The notes: generated by a model from the sequence alone, not told the origin. A stretch of DNA of 64,000 nucleotides from Variovorax sp. KK3 (GCF_001984055.1 NZ_LYVO01000013.1:1-64000); one strand, 5' to 3'. Shown: positions 24,951-34,105, counted from the first letter of the stretch. A program made the numbers and translations.

Positions 24951-26477
24951 ATGCTCGAAGGTCTTCAGATGCTGGGGCACTCGTACCTGAGCTTCCTGAA
25001 CTTCTGGTCCATCGTGTACGGCCTGGGCGGTGCGCTGCTGGGCATCCTGGTGGGCTGCATGCCGGGCCTGTCGGCCACGCTGTGCATCGCGCTGCTGACT
25101 ACGCTCACCATCAAGATGGCGCCCAACGACGCCATCCTGATCCTGATCTGCGCCTACGTCGGCACGCTCTACGGCGGCAGCCGCAGCGCGATCCTGCTCA
25201 ACATCCCGGGCACCGCGGCCAACGCCGCGTCGTGCGCCGACGGTTATGCACTGGCGCGCAAGGGCGAGGCCGGCCGCGCCATCGGCATCGCGACCTCGGG
25301 CGCCTTCACGGGCACGCTCTTCGGCGTGCTGTGCCTCGCGATGTTCACGCCGGCGCTGGCGGAAATCGCCCTGTCCTTCGGCGCCTTCGAGTTCTTCTGG
25401 CTGGCGCTGTTCGGTGTCGCGATGTCCGGCAGCATCGTGGGCGAAGACCCGATCAAGGGCTGGCTGATGGGCTGCCTGGGCCTGCTGTTGGCGCAGGTGG
25501 GCCAGGAAGGCCTGTACGCATACGACCGCTTCACCTTCGGCTGGGACGAGTTGTCGGGCGGCATCGCGCTCATTCCCGCACTGATCGGCGCCTTCGGCTT
25601 CGCAGAGGTGCTGACCTCGCTGGCCGACCCGATCGAACGCAAGATCGTCGCGCTGAAAGACTCCGTGCTGCCGCGCTTTCGCGAGGTGTTCCAGTACTGG
25701 CGCACCGTCATCCGTTCGGGTGTGATCGGCGTGGTCACGGGCATCCTGCCGGGCATCGGCGAAGACTCGGGCGCCTGGATGTCCTATGCGGCGGCCAAGT
25801 CGGTGAGCCCCGAGCGCGAGCAGTTCGGCAAGGGCTCCATCGACGGACTGATGGCGGCCGAGACCGGCGACATGTCGGCCATTCCGGGCGGCATCATCCC
25901 GGCGCTGGCGCTGGGCATCCCGGGCTCGGCGCCGGCCGCGGTGCTGATGGCCGCGATGATCATCCACGGCATCCAGCCCGGGCCCATGCTGATGATCAAG
26001 ACGCCGCAGTTCGTCTACGACGTGGTGGCGATGACCACGCTGGCCACCATCAGCATCCTGATCTTCGGCCTGTTCCTGGTGCGGCCGCTGCTCTACGTGC
26101 TGCGCGTGCGCCGCACGGTGCTGATGCCGGTGATCTTCGTGCTGTGCACGGTGGGATCGTTCGCCATCGCCTCGCGGCTGTTCGACGTGTACGTGATGCT
26201 GACGATCGGCATCGCGGCCTTCTTCCTGCGCCGCCGCGGCTACGAGATGGCGCCGTTGGTGCTGGGCCTGGTGCTGGGCGAGCTGCTCGACAAGAGCCTG
26301 CGCCGCGGGCTGGTGCTGTCGGACGGCAGCCTCGCGCCCTTCTTCACCCGGCCTATCTGCGCGGCGCTCGCGGCCGTCACGCTGCTCACGATGCTGATGT
26401 ACATCCCCGCCGTCAACCAGCGCTTGCGCCGGGCCTGGGGCGGGGCCAAGCGCATGGTGCTGCGCCGCAGCGCCTGA
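24951..26477 (+). CDS. TctA-family large permease subunit
   Basis: A 508-residue inner-membrane protein of the tripartite tricarboxylate transporter, which moves a carboxylate by proton or sodium symport. Roughly a dozen membrane segments are visible with two family motifs related by internal duplication: GILVGCMPGLSATL near residues 31-44 and GILPGIGEDSGAW near 264-276. It has a strong ribosome site (gggagg) and follows TctB by 12 bases. Because the complete receptor-TctB-TctA set lies inside the catabolic operon, the transported compound is probably the substrate of the flanking enzymes. Confidence 0.93.
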   Translation: MLEGLQMLGHSYLSFLNFWSIVYGLGGALLGILVGCMPGLSATLCIALLTTLTIKMAPNDAILILICAYVGTLYGGSRSAILLNIPGTAANAASCADGYALARKGEAGRAIGIATSGAFTGTLFGVLCLAMFTPALAEIALSFGAFEFFWLALFGVAMSGSIVGEDPIKGWLMGCLGLLLAQVGQEGLYAYDRFTFGWDELSGGIALIPALIGAFGFAEVLTSLADPIERKIVALKDSVLPRFREVFQYWRTVIRSGVIGVVTGILPGIGEDSGAWMSYAAAKSVSPEREQFGKGSIDGLMAAETGDMSAIPGGIIPALALGIPGSAPAAVLMAAMIIHGIQPGPMLMIKTPQFVYDVVAMTTLATISILIFGLFLVRPLLYVLRVRRTVLMPVIFVLCTVGSFAIASRLFDVYVMLTIGIAAFFLRRRGYEMAPLVLGLVLGELLDKSLRRGLVLSDGSLAPFFTRPICAALAAVTLLTMLMYIPAVNQRLRRAWGGAKRMVLRRSA

Positions 26478-26492
26478 GGAACGGGCTGGGAC

Positions 26493-27340
26493 ATGAAGAT
26501 CGCGCTCTGCAACGAGGTCCTGAAGGACCTGCCATTTCCCGAGCAATGCCGCGCCGCGGCGCGCTCGGCTACGACGGGCTGGAGGTCGCGCCGTTCACGC
26601 TGGCCGCCGACCCCATGGACATCGGCGACGCGCAGGCGCGCGATTTCGGCCGCATCGCCCGAGACCACGGGCTGGAGATCAGCGGCCTGCATTGGTTGCT
26701 GGTCGCACCGGCCGGCCTGTCGATCGTCAGCGTCGACGCGAGCCTGCGGCAGCGCAGCACCGCCGTGATGCAGCGGCTCGTCGAACTGTGCGCGTTGATG
26801 GGCGGGCGCTACCTCGTGCACGGCTCGCCGCGGCAGCGCAGCGTGCCACCGGGCGACACGCGCGACGCCGCCCTGGCGCGCGCCAAGGAATGCCTGGCAG
26901 CCGCGGCGCAGGCAGCGCAGCAATGCGGCGTGGTCTACTGCATCGAGCCCTTGTCGCGGGTCGAAACCGATTTGATCAACACCGTCGCCGAGGCCGTCGA
27001 GCTGGTGCAGGCCATCGATTCCCCGGCGTTCAAGACCATGATCGACTGCAGCGCCGCCGGCCAGGTCGAGCATGAAGACGTGCCGGCCCTGATGCGCCGC
27101 TGGATGCCCGGCGGCCACATCGCCCACGTGCAGCTGAACGACCCGAACCGCCGCGGGCCCGGGCAGGGCGAGATGCGCTTCGCGCCCATTCTGGCGGCGC
27201 TGCGCGAGATGCAGGCCGCCGGCCACTACACAGGCATCGCGGCGGTGGAGCCCTTCGACTACGTGCCGGACGGCATGGGCTCGGCGGCCCGCGCCATCGG
27301 CCATCTGCGCGGGCTCGAAGAGGCCGCCGCCCATGGCTGA
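26493..27340 (+). pseudogene. Sugar phosphate isomerase/epimerase, frameshifted after codon 22
   Basis: A TIM-barrel protein of the AP-endonuclease-2-like family. The N-terminus MKIALCNEVLKDLPFPEQCR starts at an ATG preceded by gagg, but the rest (LGYDGLEVAPFTLAADP to GLEEAAAHG) lies in another frame. The switch occurs in the GC-rich run at about 26551-26564; adding one base restores a single frame of 282 residues, and the 848-base span is one short of a multiple of three. Conserved parts are intact downstream (metal-binding IEPLSRVETDL, then the NDPNRRGPGQGE end). An internal ATG at 26546 could start a shortened product. Either a true mutation or an assembly error is possible. The next gene overlaps its stop by 8 bases. 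Confidence 0.75.
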
Positions 27341-28748
27341 GGCACCCCGCTTCGCGATCCGCGAGATCGCCCTGTTCGAACGCCCGGTGGCATTGCGCCT
27401 GCCCTTCCGCTTCGGCGTGGTCACGCTGACCGAGTGCCCGCAGGCTTTCGTGCGCGCGCGCATCGAGTTCGCCGACGGCCGAACCGCCTGGGGCGCGGCG
27501 GCCGAGCTGATGGCGCCCAAGTGGTTCGACAAGAACCTGGCCCTCAGCAACGAAGACAACTTCAACCAATTGCGGCGCGTGACCTCGCTGGCACGCGAGG
27601 CCTACCTCGGCGACGGCTCGACCGCGACCGCGTTCGGGCACTTCGCGCGGCATCACGATGCGCATCTGCGAACTTGCGGCGCACTGGGCTTCAACCCGCT
27701 GCTGGCGGCCTACGGCCCGGCGCTGGTCGACCGTGCCGTGCTCGATGCACTGTGCAGGGCGCTGGACATTTCCTTCTACGAGGCGATGCACGGCAACGCG
27801 GCCGGTGTCGGCCCGGCACGTCCGGAATTCGCAGGCCTCGACTTCGACGCATTCCTCGCGGGGCTCACGCCGGCGCCGACGATCGAGGCACGGCACACCG
27901 TCGGCATGGTCGATGCGATCACCGCCGCCGACCTGAAAACGCCAGTGGCCGACGGATTGCCCGAGACGCTGGAGCAGGTCGTGCAGCGCTACGGCCACCG
28001 CTATTTCAAGCTGAAGGTCGGTGGCAAGATCGACGAAGACGTGGCGCGGCTCTCGGCCATCGCCGCCGTGCTCGACCAGGCAGCTGCGCCCTACTTCGCC
28101 TCGCTCGATGGCAACGAGCAGTACACCGATGCGCACGGCATCGCCGAGCTGATGGCACGCATCCGCGAGACACCGTCGCTGGCGCGCCTGCAGCAGTCCA
28201 TCCTCTTCGTCGAGCAGCCCATCGCACGCAAGTCGGCGCTGAGCATCGACCTGCGTGGCGCGGCCATCGGCAAGCCGGTGATCGTCGACGAGTCCGACGG
28301 CGAGCTCGACAGCTTCGTCCAGGCCCGCGCGCGCGGCTACGCCGGCGTGTCCTCCAAGACCTGCAAGGGCTTCTACAAGTCGCTGCTCAATGCGGCGCGC
28401 TGTGCGGCGTGGAACGCGCAGCGAACGGACCTGCGCTACTTCATGTCGGCCGAAGACCTGACGACCCAGGCCGGCCTGGCGGTGCAACAAGACCTGGCGC
28501 TGGTCGACCTGCTGGGCATCACCCACGTCGAGCGCAACGGCCATCACTACGTCGATGGCATGGCGGCCCTGCCGGCTGCGGAACAGCAGGCGTTTCTCGA
28601 CGCGCACGGCGACTTGTACGAACGCTCGCACGGCGCGGTTCGCCTGCGCATCCGCGACGGGCGAATCTCCCTCGGCTCGCTGGACTGCGCCGGCTTCGCC
28701 AGCGCCGCGATGCCCGATTTCGACGCGATGACGCCGATGGCCGGCTGA
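27333..28748 (+). CDS. Mandelate racemase/muconate lactonizing enzyme-like dehydratase
   Basis: A 471-residue enolase-superfamily protein. The core residues are present: the KxK at 226-228 (YFKLKVGG), and Mg ligands Asp259 (SLDGNEQ), Glu294 (FVEQPI) and the Asp319/Glu320 pair (IVDESDG). SSKTCKG near 341 could supply another Lys to the active site. Members of this superfamily dehydrate sugar acids or racemise hydroxy acids, matching an operon for a polyhydroxylated acid. It is somewhat long for the family. Its start overlaps the preceding isomerase stop. Confidence 0.82.
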   Translation: MAEAPRFAIREIALFERPVALRLPFRFGVVTLTECPQAFVRARIEFADGRTAWGAAAELMAPKWFDKNLALSNEDNFNQLRRVTSLAREAYLGDGSTATAFGHFARHHDAHLRTCGALGFNPLLAAYGPALVDRAVLDALCRALDISFYEAMHGNAAGVGPARPEFAGLDFDAFLAGLTPAPTIEARHTVGMVDAITAADLKTPVADGLPETLEQVVQRYGHRYFKLKVGGKIDEDVARLSAIAAVLDQAAAPYFASLDGNEQYTDAHGIAELMARIRETPSLARLQQSILFVEQPIARKSALSIDLRGAAIGKPVIVDESDGELDSFVQARARGYAGVSSKTCKGFYKSLLNAARCAAWNAQRTDLRYFMSAEDLTTQAGLAVQQDLALVDLLGITHVERNGHHYVDGMAALPAAEQQAFLDAHGDLYERSHGAVRLRIRDGRISLGSLDCAGFASAAMPDFDAMTPMAG

Positions 28749-28783
28749 CCGCATTTTTCTTCTCTCCGCTCTTCACTTTTCCC

Positions 28784-29662
28784 ATGCGCGACTTTTCTCA
28801 GAACCACGACTGGCTTTCCATCAACACGGCCACCATCCGCAAGCAGCATGGCGCCGAGGTGCCCCTCGATCGATTGATCGACCAGTGCGCGGCCCACGGC
28901 GTCCGCGCCATCAGCCCCTGGCGCGACCAGGTGGCGGCGGTGGGTCTGGAGCGCATCGACAGGCAACTGCGTGCGCACGGCATCGGCCTGTCGGGCTACT
29001 GCCGCGGCGGCTTCTTCCCCGCGCCCGACGCGGCCGGGCTGAAGGTCGCGCTGGACGACAACCGCCGCGCCATCGACGAGGCCAAGACCCTCGGCGCGCC
29101 TTGCGTCGTGCTGGTGGTCGGTGGCCTGCCCGGTGCACTCGATGGCAAGGCGCATTACCGAGACCTCGGCCGCGCACGTGGCGAGGTGCACGACGGCATT
29201 GCCGCTTCGCTCGAATACGCACGCGAGGTCGGCATGCCGCTGGCCATCGAGCCGCTGCACCCCATGCAGGCGGCCGACCGCGCCTGCATCAACACGCTGG
29301 AGCACGCGCTGGACCTGTGCGACGAACTCGATCCGCAAAAGACCGGGATGCTCGGCGTGGCACTCGACATCTACCACGTGTGGTGGGACCCGAAACTGCA
29401 GCAGCAGATCGCGCGGGCCGGCCGCGAACGCCTGCTGGCGTACCACGTGTGCGACTGGCTCACGCCCACGCGCGACCTGCTGAACGACCGCGGCATGATG
29501 GGCGACGGCGTGGTCGAGTTGCGCAAGGTGCGCGGCTGGGTCGAGGACGCAGGCTTCGCCGGCTACAGCGAGGTCGAGATCTTCTCCGCGCTCGACTGGT
29601 GGAAGCGCTCCGGCGAAGAAACCCTCGCCACCTGCATCGAGCGGCATCGCAGCGCGGTCTGA
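28784..29662 (+). CDS. Sugar phosphate isomerase/epimerase (TIM barrel)
   Basis: A 292-residue intact barrel of the AP-endonuclease-2-like family. Metal-binding residues expected for the family appear as Glu in LAIEPLHPM, Asp in VALDIYHVWWD, His in LLAYHVCDW and Glu in YSEVEIFS. It is the last gene of the TetR-controlled operon and a paralogue-like companion of the frameshifted isomerase, so it could supply part of its function. It follows the dehydratase by 35 bases without an obvious ribosome site. Substrate unknown. Confidence 0.82.
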   Translation: MRDFSQNHDWLSINTATIRKQHGAEVPLDRLIDQCAAHGVRAISPWRDQVAAVGLERIDRQLRAHGIGLSGYCRGGFFPAPDAAGLKVALDDNRRAIDEAKTLGAPCVVLVVGGLPGALDGKAHYRDLGRARGEVHDGIAASLEYAREVGMPLAIEPLHPMQAADRACINTLEHALDLCDELDPQKTGMLGVALDIYHVWWDPKLQQQIARAGRERLLAYHVCDWLTPTRDLLNDRGMMGDGVVELRKVRGWVEDAGFAGYSEVEIFSALDWWKRSGEETLATCIERHRSAV

Positions 29663-29710
29663 GCGGCGGGCGAGCTGCAGCCGGCACCGGCCTGTGCTGC
29701 AATCCATCGC

Positions 29711-30817
29711 ATGCCCGGCCCTACGCTCGATGACCTGCGCCGCTACGCGGTGGCGCGAACCCTTTTCAAGCCCACCACCCTGCCGGGCGCGATCCGGCGC
29801 CTGGGCTTCGTGCAAGCCGACCCCATCCGTGCGCCGGCCCGTGCGCAAGACCTGACGCTGCGCCATCGCGTCAAGGATTACCGCGCGGGCGACCTCGAGC
29901 GCCGCTACATCGCGTTGCCGATCGAAGAGGACTGCCTGGTCAACTACGGCTTCCTGCCGCGCGAGCACCTGGCGCTGATGCACCCGCGCGAGGCCAAGGA
30001 ACAATGGGATGCCGAGACGCACCGCAAGGCCGCCGAGGTGCTGGCCTTCGTGCGCGAGCGCGGCCAGGTGCATCCGCGCGAGGTCGAAGCGCATTTCACA
30101 CATGGCCGCATGAAGAACTATTGGGGCGGCTCCGGCAACGCGAGCACGCACCTGCTCGACGGCATGCACTACCGCGGCATGCTGCGCGTGGTGCGGCGCG
30201 ACAGCGGCACGCGCATCTATGAAGTCGCGGCCCATTCGCCGTCCGACGAAACGCCGGCCGGCCGCGCCGCACGCGCCGCCGCCCTGCTCGACCTGATCGT
30301 GCAGAAGTACGCGCCCCTGCCGGCCTCGAGCCTGACCTACCTGGTGCGCCTGCTCGGCTACGGCGCCCCGCACCTGGCGCAGCACACGCAGGCGGCACTG
30401 CGCATGGCGGCCGATCGCTTCGCCAGCTGCCGCATCGACGGCATCACCTGGTACTGGCCTGCCGACGAGAACCCATCGTCGCGCCGCCACGCACCCGACG
30501 AATCGGTGCGCCTGCTCGCACCCTTCGACCCGGTCGTGTGGGACCGCCGCCGCTTCGAGCTGCTCTGGGGCTGGCGCTACACCTTCGAGGCCTACGTCCC
30601 CGCACCCAAGCGCAGGCTCGGCTACTACGCGCTGCCGTTGCTGTGGCACGAGCGCGTGATCGGCTGGGCCAACGTCACGGCGCGGGATGGCCGGCTGCAG
30701 CCCTTGCTGGGCTACGCCGAACGCAAGCCGCGCGGGGCCGCCTTCAACGCTGCGCTCGACGAGGAACTGCAGCGCATGACGGCCTTCCTGGACGACAGCG
30801 CGCGCCGGGCGCGCTGA
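29711..30817 (+). CDS. Winged-helix DNA glycosylase-like protein (YcaQ/AlkX family)
   Basis: A 368-residue HTH_42 protein. Bacterial relatives such as YcaQ unhook interstrand DNA crosslinks and remove bulky alkylated bases. The family's catalytic QxD is visible in GFVQADPIRAPARAQDLTL near residue 35, with the RAPARAQ stretch next to it. The three tandem winged-helix regions cannot be delimited by eye. It follows the catabolic operon by 48 bases and is probably separate from it. It converges on the DUF6351 gene with a 24-base gap. Confidence 0.8.
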   Translation: MPGPTLDDLRRYAVARTLFKPTTLPGAIRRLGFVQADPIRAPARAQDLTLRHRVKDYRAGDLERRYIALPIEEDCLVNYGFLPREHLALMHPREAKEQWDAETHRKAAEVLAFVRERGQVHPREVEAHFTHGRMKNYWGGSGNASTHLLDGMHYRGMLRVVRRDSGTRIYEVAAHSPSDETPAGRAARAAALLDLIVQKYAPLPASSLTYLVRLLGYGAPHLAQHTQAALRMAADRFASCRIDGITWYWPADENPSSRRHAPDESVRLLAPFDPVVWDRRRFELLWGWRYTFEAYVPAPKRRLGYYALPLLWHERVIGWANVTARDGRLQPLLGYAERKPRGAAFNAALDEELQRMTAFLDDSARRAR

Positions 30818-30841
30818 CTGCCGAGCACCCGGTGCCGAGCG

Positions 30842-33079
30842 CTATTGGTAGATGTTCGCGGGTCCGAAGCGGCCGGACCCGTAGTCGATCCACGTGCCGG
30901 CCAAGGCAGGCTGAACCTCGCCGCGCACAGACCAGTCGCAGACCCCTTGCGGGAACGCGGCCTGCAGGCGGCTCTTCTGCGCCGCGGTGAACACCACCGC
31001 ATAGGACGCGAAGTCGATCGGCGCGAGCTTGCACATCAGCACATCGTCGGTCCGGGGCGCGCCGGCTGCCGTGCGCGGGTTCTGGTGGACCGGCATGGCC
31101 TGGTTGCAAGCCGTCGCCGGATCCCACGAGATCGGCTCTTCGATCTTCGCGCCGTCGACCCAGCACGCATCCTTGAGCGATGCCGGCTTGTGGCGGATCA
31201 CCTTCGTGGCCAGCGGCGCCTGCGACGCATCGCCGCGAATGGCCTCGAGCCAGTCGTTCAAGCCCAACAGCGCGAGCTTGTCGAGGTCGGGCGAGCCGGC
31301 ACCGCGCGCGGTCCAGTTGACCTGGTTGGCCGTGGTCCCCCGCGCGTTCTGCAGGCGCTGCAGAAAGCTCAGGGTCCGGTCGCGTGTGTGGATGTCGCCC
31401 AGGTTGTCGCTGTAGATGCGGAAGTCGATGATGGGGATGCCCATGTTGTCGAAGTTCGTGACCAGCCGGCCGGTGGCGTAGGCCCTCGCGACACCGATCG
31501 GGTCGCCCCGCACGCGCCCGGTCGTCAGGTTGCCGTCGATGTCGACGCCACCGACCTTCTCGTTGAGATCGACGAACTCTTCGGGCGTGATCTTTCCGGC
31601 GTTGACCGCCTGCAGGCCGTACTGCACGCCCGCGTTGTCGTAGAACGATCGCGCGAAGCCGGTCTTCGGGTCCTTGCCCAGACTGTTGACGTTGCCGTCC
31701 CACAAACCGCCCCGCGCACCGGTGACGTTGGTGACCGGGTCGTAGCGCAGCGACGCCGGCACCACCGGCGAGAAGGTGATCGGGTTCGGCGAGTAGATGG
31801 CCGGCACGAAGCCCAGGTAGTTGTTCTGGCACACCGTCTGCCCGATCGCAGGGCCTGCATCGGCCACCGCTGCGCCATCGACGGCCGACCGGCGAATGCC
31901 GGTCCAGGCGGCCGGGTCGGCAGCGAGGCGGTTGAAGTAGTTGTTCAACGGACCGCAGTCGGTGACGGTCGGGACGATCGAGCCGATGTCCGGGAACGAA
32001 TAGCTGGGCGTCAGTGCATCCAGCAGGCCCGGGTAGTTCTGCGCGATGTGATGCTGCTGGACGGAGCCGCCCGAGCCGCCCGATCCGATCGTGAACTTCG
32101 GCAAGCCGTACTGCTCGATGAAGCGCTCCTTGACCATCATGAGCGTCTCGGCGGACGTGACGTCGTCGAACGCGGTCCCGTAGGTGTTCCGGGTTCCGAA
32201 CGCCACCGCGAAGCCCAGGCTCAGGGGCAGGTCCTGCAACGCGGACGAGACGAGGTTGCTGCCCGATCTGAATCCGGGGCTCGCGCCGCCGCCGAACGGG
32301 TAGGTGAGCTTGCCGTTCCAGCCGTCGCCCGGCTTCTTGCCGCCCTTGCGCCAAGGATCGCGAATCGGATTCGCCGGATCGTCGATGACGGCGATGCGGT
32401 AGATCGACTCGTCGATGGTGCCGGACTCGACCCGCACGATGTAGTTGACGGTCTTGCCTTCGGTCGTGACCGTGGTCGCCAGGTCGGCGGGGTACGGTGC
32501 AGCGAGGCTCGTAAGCGGCTCGAAGGTGCCGGCGCTCGTGCGGTAGAACCAGTCGTATCGGACCGCAGCGACGCAGGGGCCCGAAGCGGGCGGCGCCCCC
32601 AAGCCGGAAGCCTGTGTCTCGCAGATCCAGGGACTCTGCCGCGGCCCGGAGAAGATGGGGCCGGACGCAGGGAAGTTCTTCATCTCCAACCGGCCGACTT
32701 CCAGGCCGGCGACGAACGCCGTCAGCACGTTCGGGCCCGATGCCAGCCCGGTCAACAGCCCGCTCGTTGTCTTGGTCGACGCGTCGAACACCATCGGGTC
32801 GGTGACGTCCACACCGTTGAGTCGATAGGTGATGCCCTCCGCCAACACGCCGCCTGCAGTCGTCGCGGTCACGACCACGTCGCCACCGCTCACCATCGCG
32901 GGAAGCGTCGAGACCGTCGTCAACTTGAGTTCGGTCGATGCCGCCGAAGAGCCGCCGAAGCCCAGGGGCAGCGAATGCGAACCGCCTCCCCCGCCGCAGC
33001 CGTGGAGCGCCGCCAGGCAAACGCCGCCGACGATCAAGGCGGCAGCAGGAAAGGGGACGCGTCGAGTTTGGAATTGCAT
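30842..33079 (-). CDS. DUF6351 family lipoprotein
   Basis: A 745-residue exported protein of DUF6351. The N-terminus is a lipoprotein signal (hydrophobic core, then LHGCGGGGG, lipobox Cys around residue 28). A Big/IgG-like section covers about residues 50-130; further on, a region with TIGSGGSGGSVQQHHIAQNYPGLLD resembles the nucleophile turn of tannase/feruloyl-esterase-like hydrolases, with YSFPD following. The C-terminal third carries several Cys. Enzymatic activity is not established for the family; a secreted esterase or depolymerase is a reasonable guess. The start lies 25 bases from a long upstream region that holds only the next gene's promoter and riboswitch. Confidence 0.7.
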   Translation of the reverse strand: MQFQTRRVPFPAAALIVGGVCLAALHGCGGGGGSHSLPLGFGGSSAASTELKLTTVSTLPAMVSGGDVVVTATTAGGVLAEGITYRLNGVDVTDPMVFDASTKTTSGLLTGLASGPNVLTAFVAGLEVGRLEMKNFPASGPIFSGPRQSPWICETQASGLGAPPASGPCVAAVRYDWFYRTSAGTFEPLTSLAAPYPADLATTVTTEGKTVNYIVRVESGTIDESIYRIAVIDDPANPIRDPWRKGGKKPGDGWNGKLTYPFGGGASPGFRSGSNLVSSALQDLPLSLGFAVAFGTRNTYGTAFDDVTSAETLMMVKERFIEQYGLPKFTIGSGGSGGSVQQHHIAQNYPGLLDALTPSYSFPDIGSIVPTVTDCGPLNNYFNRLAADPAAWTGIRRSAVDGAAVADAGPAIGQTVCQNNYLGFVPAIYSPNPITFSPVVPASLRYDPVTNVTGARGGLWDGNVNSLGKDPKTGFARSFYDNAGVQYGLQAVNAGKITPEEFVDLNEKVGGVDIDGNLTTGRVRGDPIGVARAYATGRLVTNFDNMGIPIIDFRIYSDNLGDIHTRDRTLSFLQRLQNARGTTANQVNWTARGAGSPDLDKLALLGLNDWLEAIRGDASQAPLATKVIRHKPASLKDACWVDGAKIEEPISWDPATACNQAMPVHQNPRTAAGAPRTDDVLMCKLAPIDFASYAVVFTAAQKSRLQAAFPQGVCDWSVRGEVQPALAGTWIDYGSGRFGPANIYQ

Positions 33080-33311
33080 GTTTGTCTCGTGTGGGTCTTC
33101 ATGGAATCGATGTGTGCCGTGGCCTCTTCCATCGATGGACCGATCCTAGAAACCGGCGACCGCGCGCACTATTGCGCATCGCGTCAATCCCATGGCAATT
33201 GACCTCAGGCCTCGGCGCGCGCCGGCCATGCCGAGTTCGCGTCGCGACCAGCAAATCCCCGCCGGCCCGAGGGCTGGCGCGGACGGGACAGCGCGCGCCA
33301 CACTCGCCGCC

Positions 33312-33317
33312 TAGAAT
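33312..33317 (+). promoter_or_regulatory. Candidate -10 box of the FMN-riboswitch/ribH transcript
   Basis: TAGAAT lies 34 bases upstream of the riboswitch P1 stem. No convincing -35 box is visible. The rest of 33080-33350 shows nothing else I can name. Confidence 0.45.
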
Positions 33318-33350
33318 CGCCGGGCCGCCGCACGAAAGCGTGGCGGCAAA

Positions 33351-33503
33351 GCGTTCTCAGGGCGGGGTGCAATTCCCCACCGGCGGTGATGGCGACTTGT
33401 TCGCACGAGCCCGCGAGCGCCCGTGGCGCGCCATGCGCCGCGGGGTCAGCAGACCTGGTGAGATCCCGGGGCCGACGGTCACAGTCCGGATGAAAGAGAG
33501 CGC
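33351..33503 (+). promoter_or_regulatory. FMN riboswitch (RFN element)
   Basis: Conserved RFN blocks are present in order: TTCTCAGGGCGGGGTGCAA, then CCCCACCGGCGGT, then GAGCCCGCGAGCGCC, GGTCAGCAGACCTGG, GAGATCCCGGGGCCGACGG and TCACAGTCCGGATGAAAGA. P1 pairs GCGTTCTC with GAGAGCGC over 8 positions. It lies 89 bases before the lumazine synthase gene, so FMN should lower its expression. I could not identify the expression platform with certainty. Confidence 0.97.
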
Positions 33504-33592
33504 GGTCTCGTCGCCAGGCGGGTGCGTTCACGCATGCGCAGGCTTCGGGCTCGTGCGCCCTGATTCAGGCAACCCTTGCAAAGAGGCAAACC

Positions 33593-34105
33593 ATGAGTCA
33601 GATCAACGACCTTCCCCTCTCCGCCGTGACCGCGTCCGATGGATCGCGCGGCCAGCGCATCGCCTTCGTGCAGGCGCAATGGCATTCCGACATCGTCCAC
33701 CAGGCCCGCGACGCCTTTCTCGAAGAGATGCAGCGCCAGGGCGTGCCGCTGGACCGCATCGACGTCTTCGACGTGCCGGGTGCGTTCGAGATCCCGCTGC
33801 ATGCCAAGCGCCTCGCGCGCTCGGGCCGTTATGCCGGCATCGTCGGCTGCGCGCTGGTGGTGGACGGCGGCATCTACCGCCACGAGTTCGTCGCCAGCAC
33901 GGTCGTCGATTCGCTGATGAAGGTGCAGCTCGAGACCGACGTGCCCGTGTTCTCGGCCGTGCTCACGCCGCATCACTTTCACGAACACGTGGAGCACCGC
34001 AAGTACTTCCATCGCCATTTCGCGGTCAAGGGCACCGAGGTGGCCGAGGCCTGCGTGAAGACGCTGGCGGCGCTGAAGCAGGTCGACGCTTTGCTGGCGG
34101 CCTGA
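33593..34105 (+). CDS. ribH: 6,7-dimethyl-8-ribityllumazine synthase, RibH2-like
   Basis: Condenses 5-amino-6-ribitylaminouracil with 3,4-dihydroxy-2-butanone phosphate in riboflavin synthesis. The 170-residue sequence has FVQAQWHSDIV, VFDVPGAFEIPLHAKRLARSG and VVDGGIYRHEFVAS, typical of lumazine synthase; the C-terminal HHFHEHVEH replaces the usual GVLTxxxxxQA region and resembles the RibH2 group of rhizobia and Brucella, which is decameric and lies alone behind a riboswitch. No ribB, ribD or ribE is adjacent, so a second, operon-borne ribH elsewhere in the genome is likely. An aaagagg ribosome site precedes the ATG. Confidence 0.92.
   Translation: MSQINDLPLSAVTASDGSRGQRIAFVQAQWHSDIVHQARDAFLEEMQRQGVPLDRIDVFDVPGAFEIPLHAKRLARSGRYAGIVGCALVVDGGIYRHEFVASTVVDSLMKVQLETDVPVFSAVLTPHHFHEHVEHRKYFHRHFAVKGTEVAEACVKTLAALKQVDALLAA

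Noticed and set aside
30845..33202. A 785-codon open frame opposite the DUF6351 gene
   Set aside because: Its composition is the shadow of a high-GC gene (Arg/Ala/Gly/Val-rich, no domain), while the minus-strand frame has a lipobox and a recognised family.
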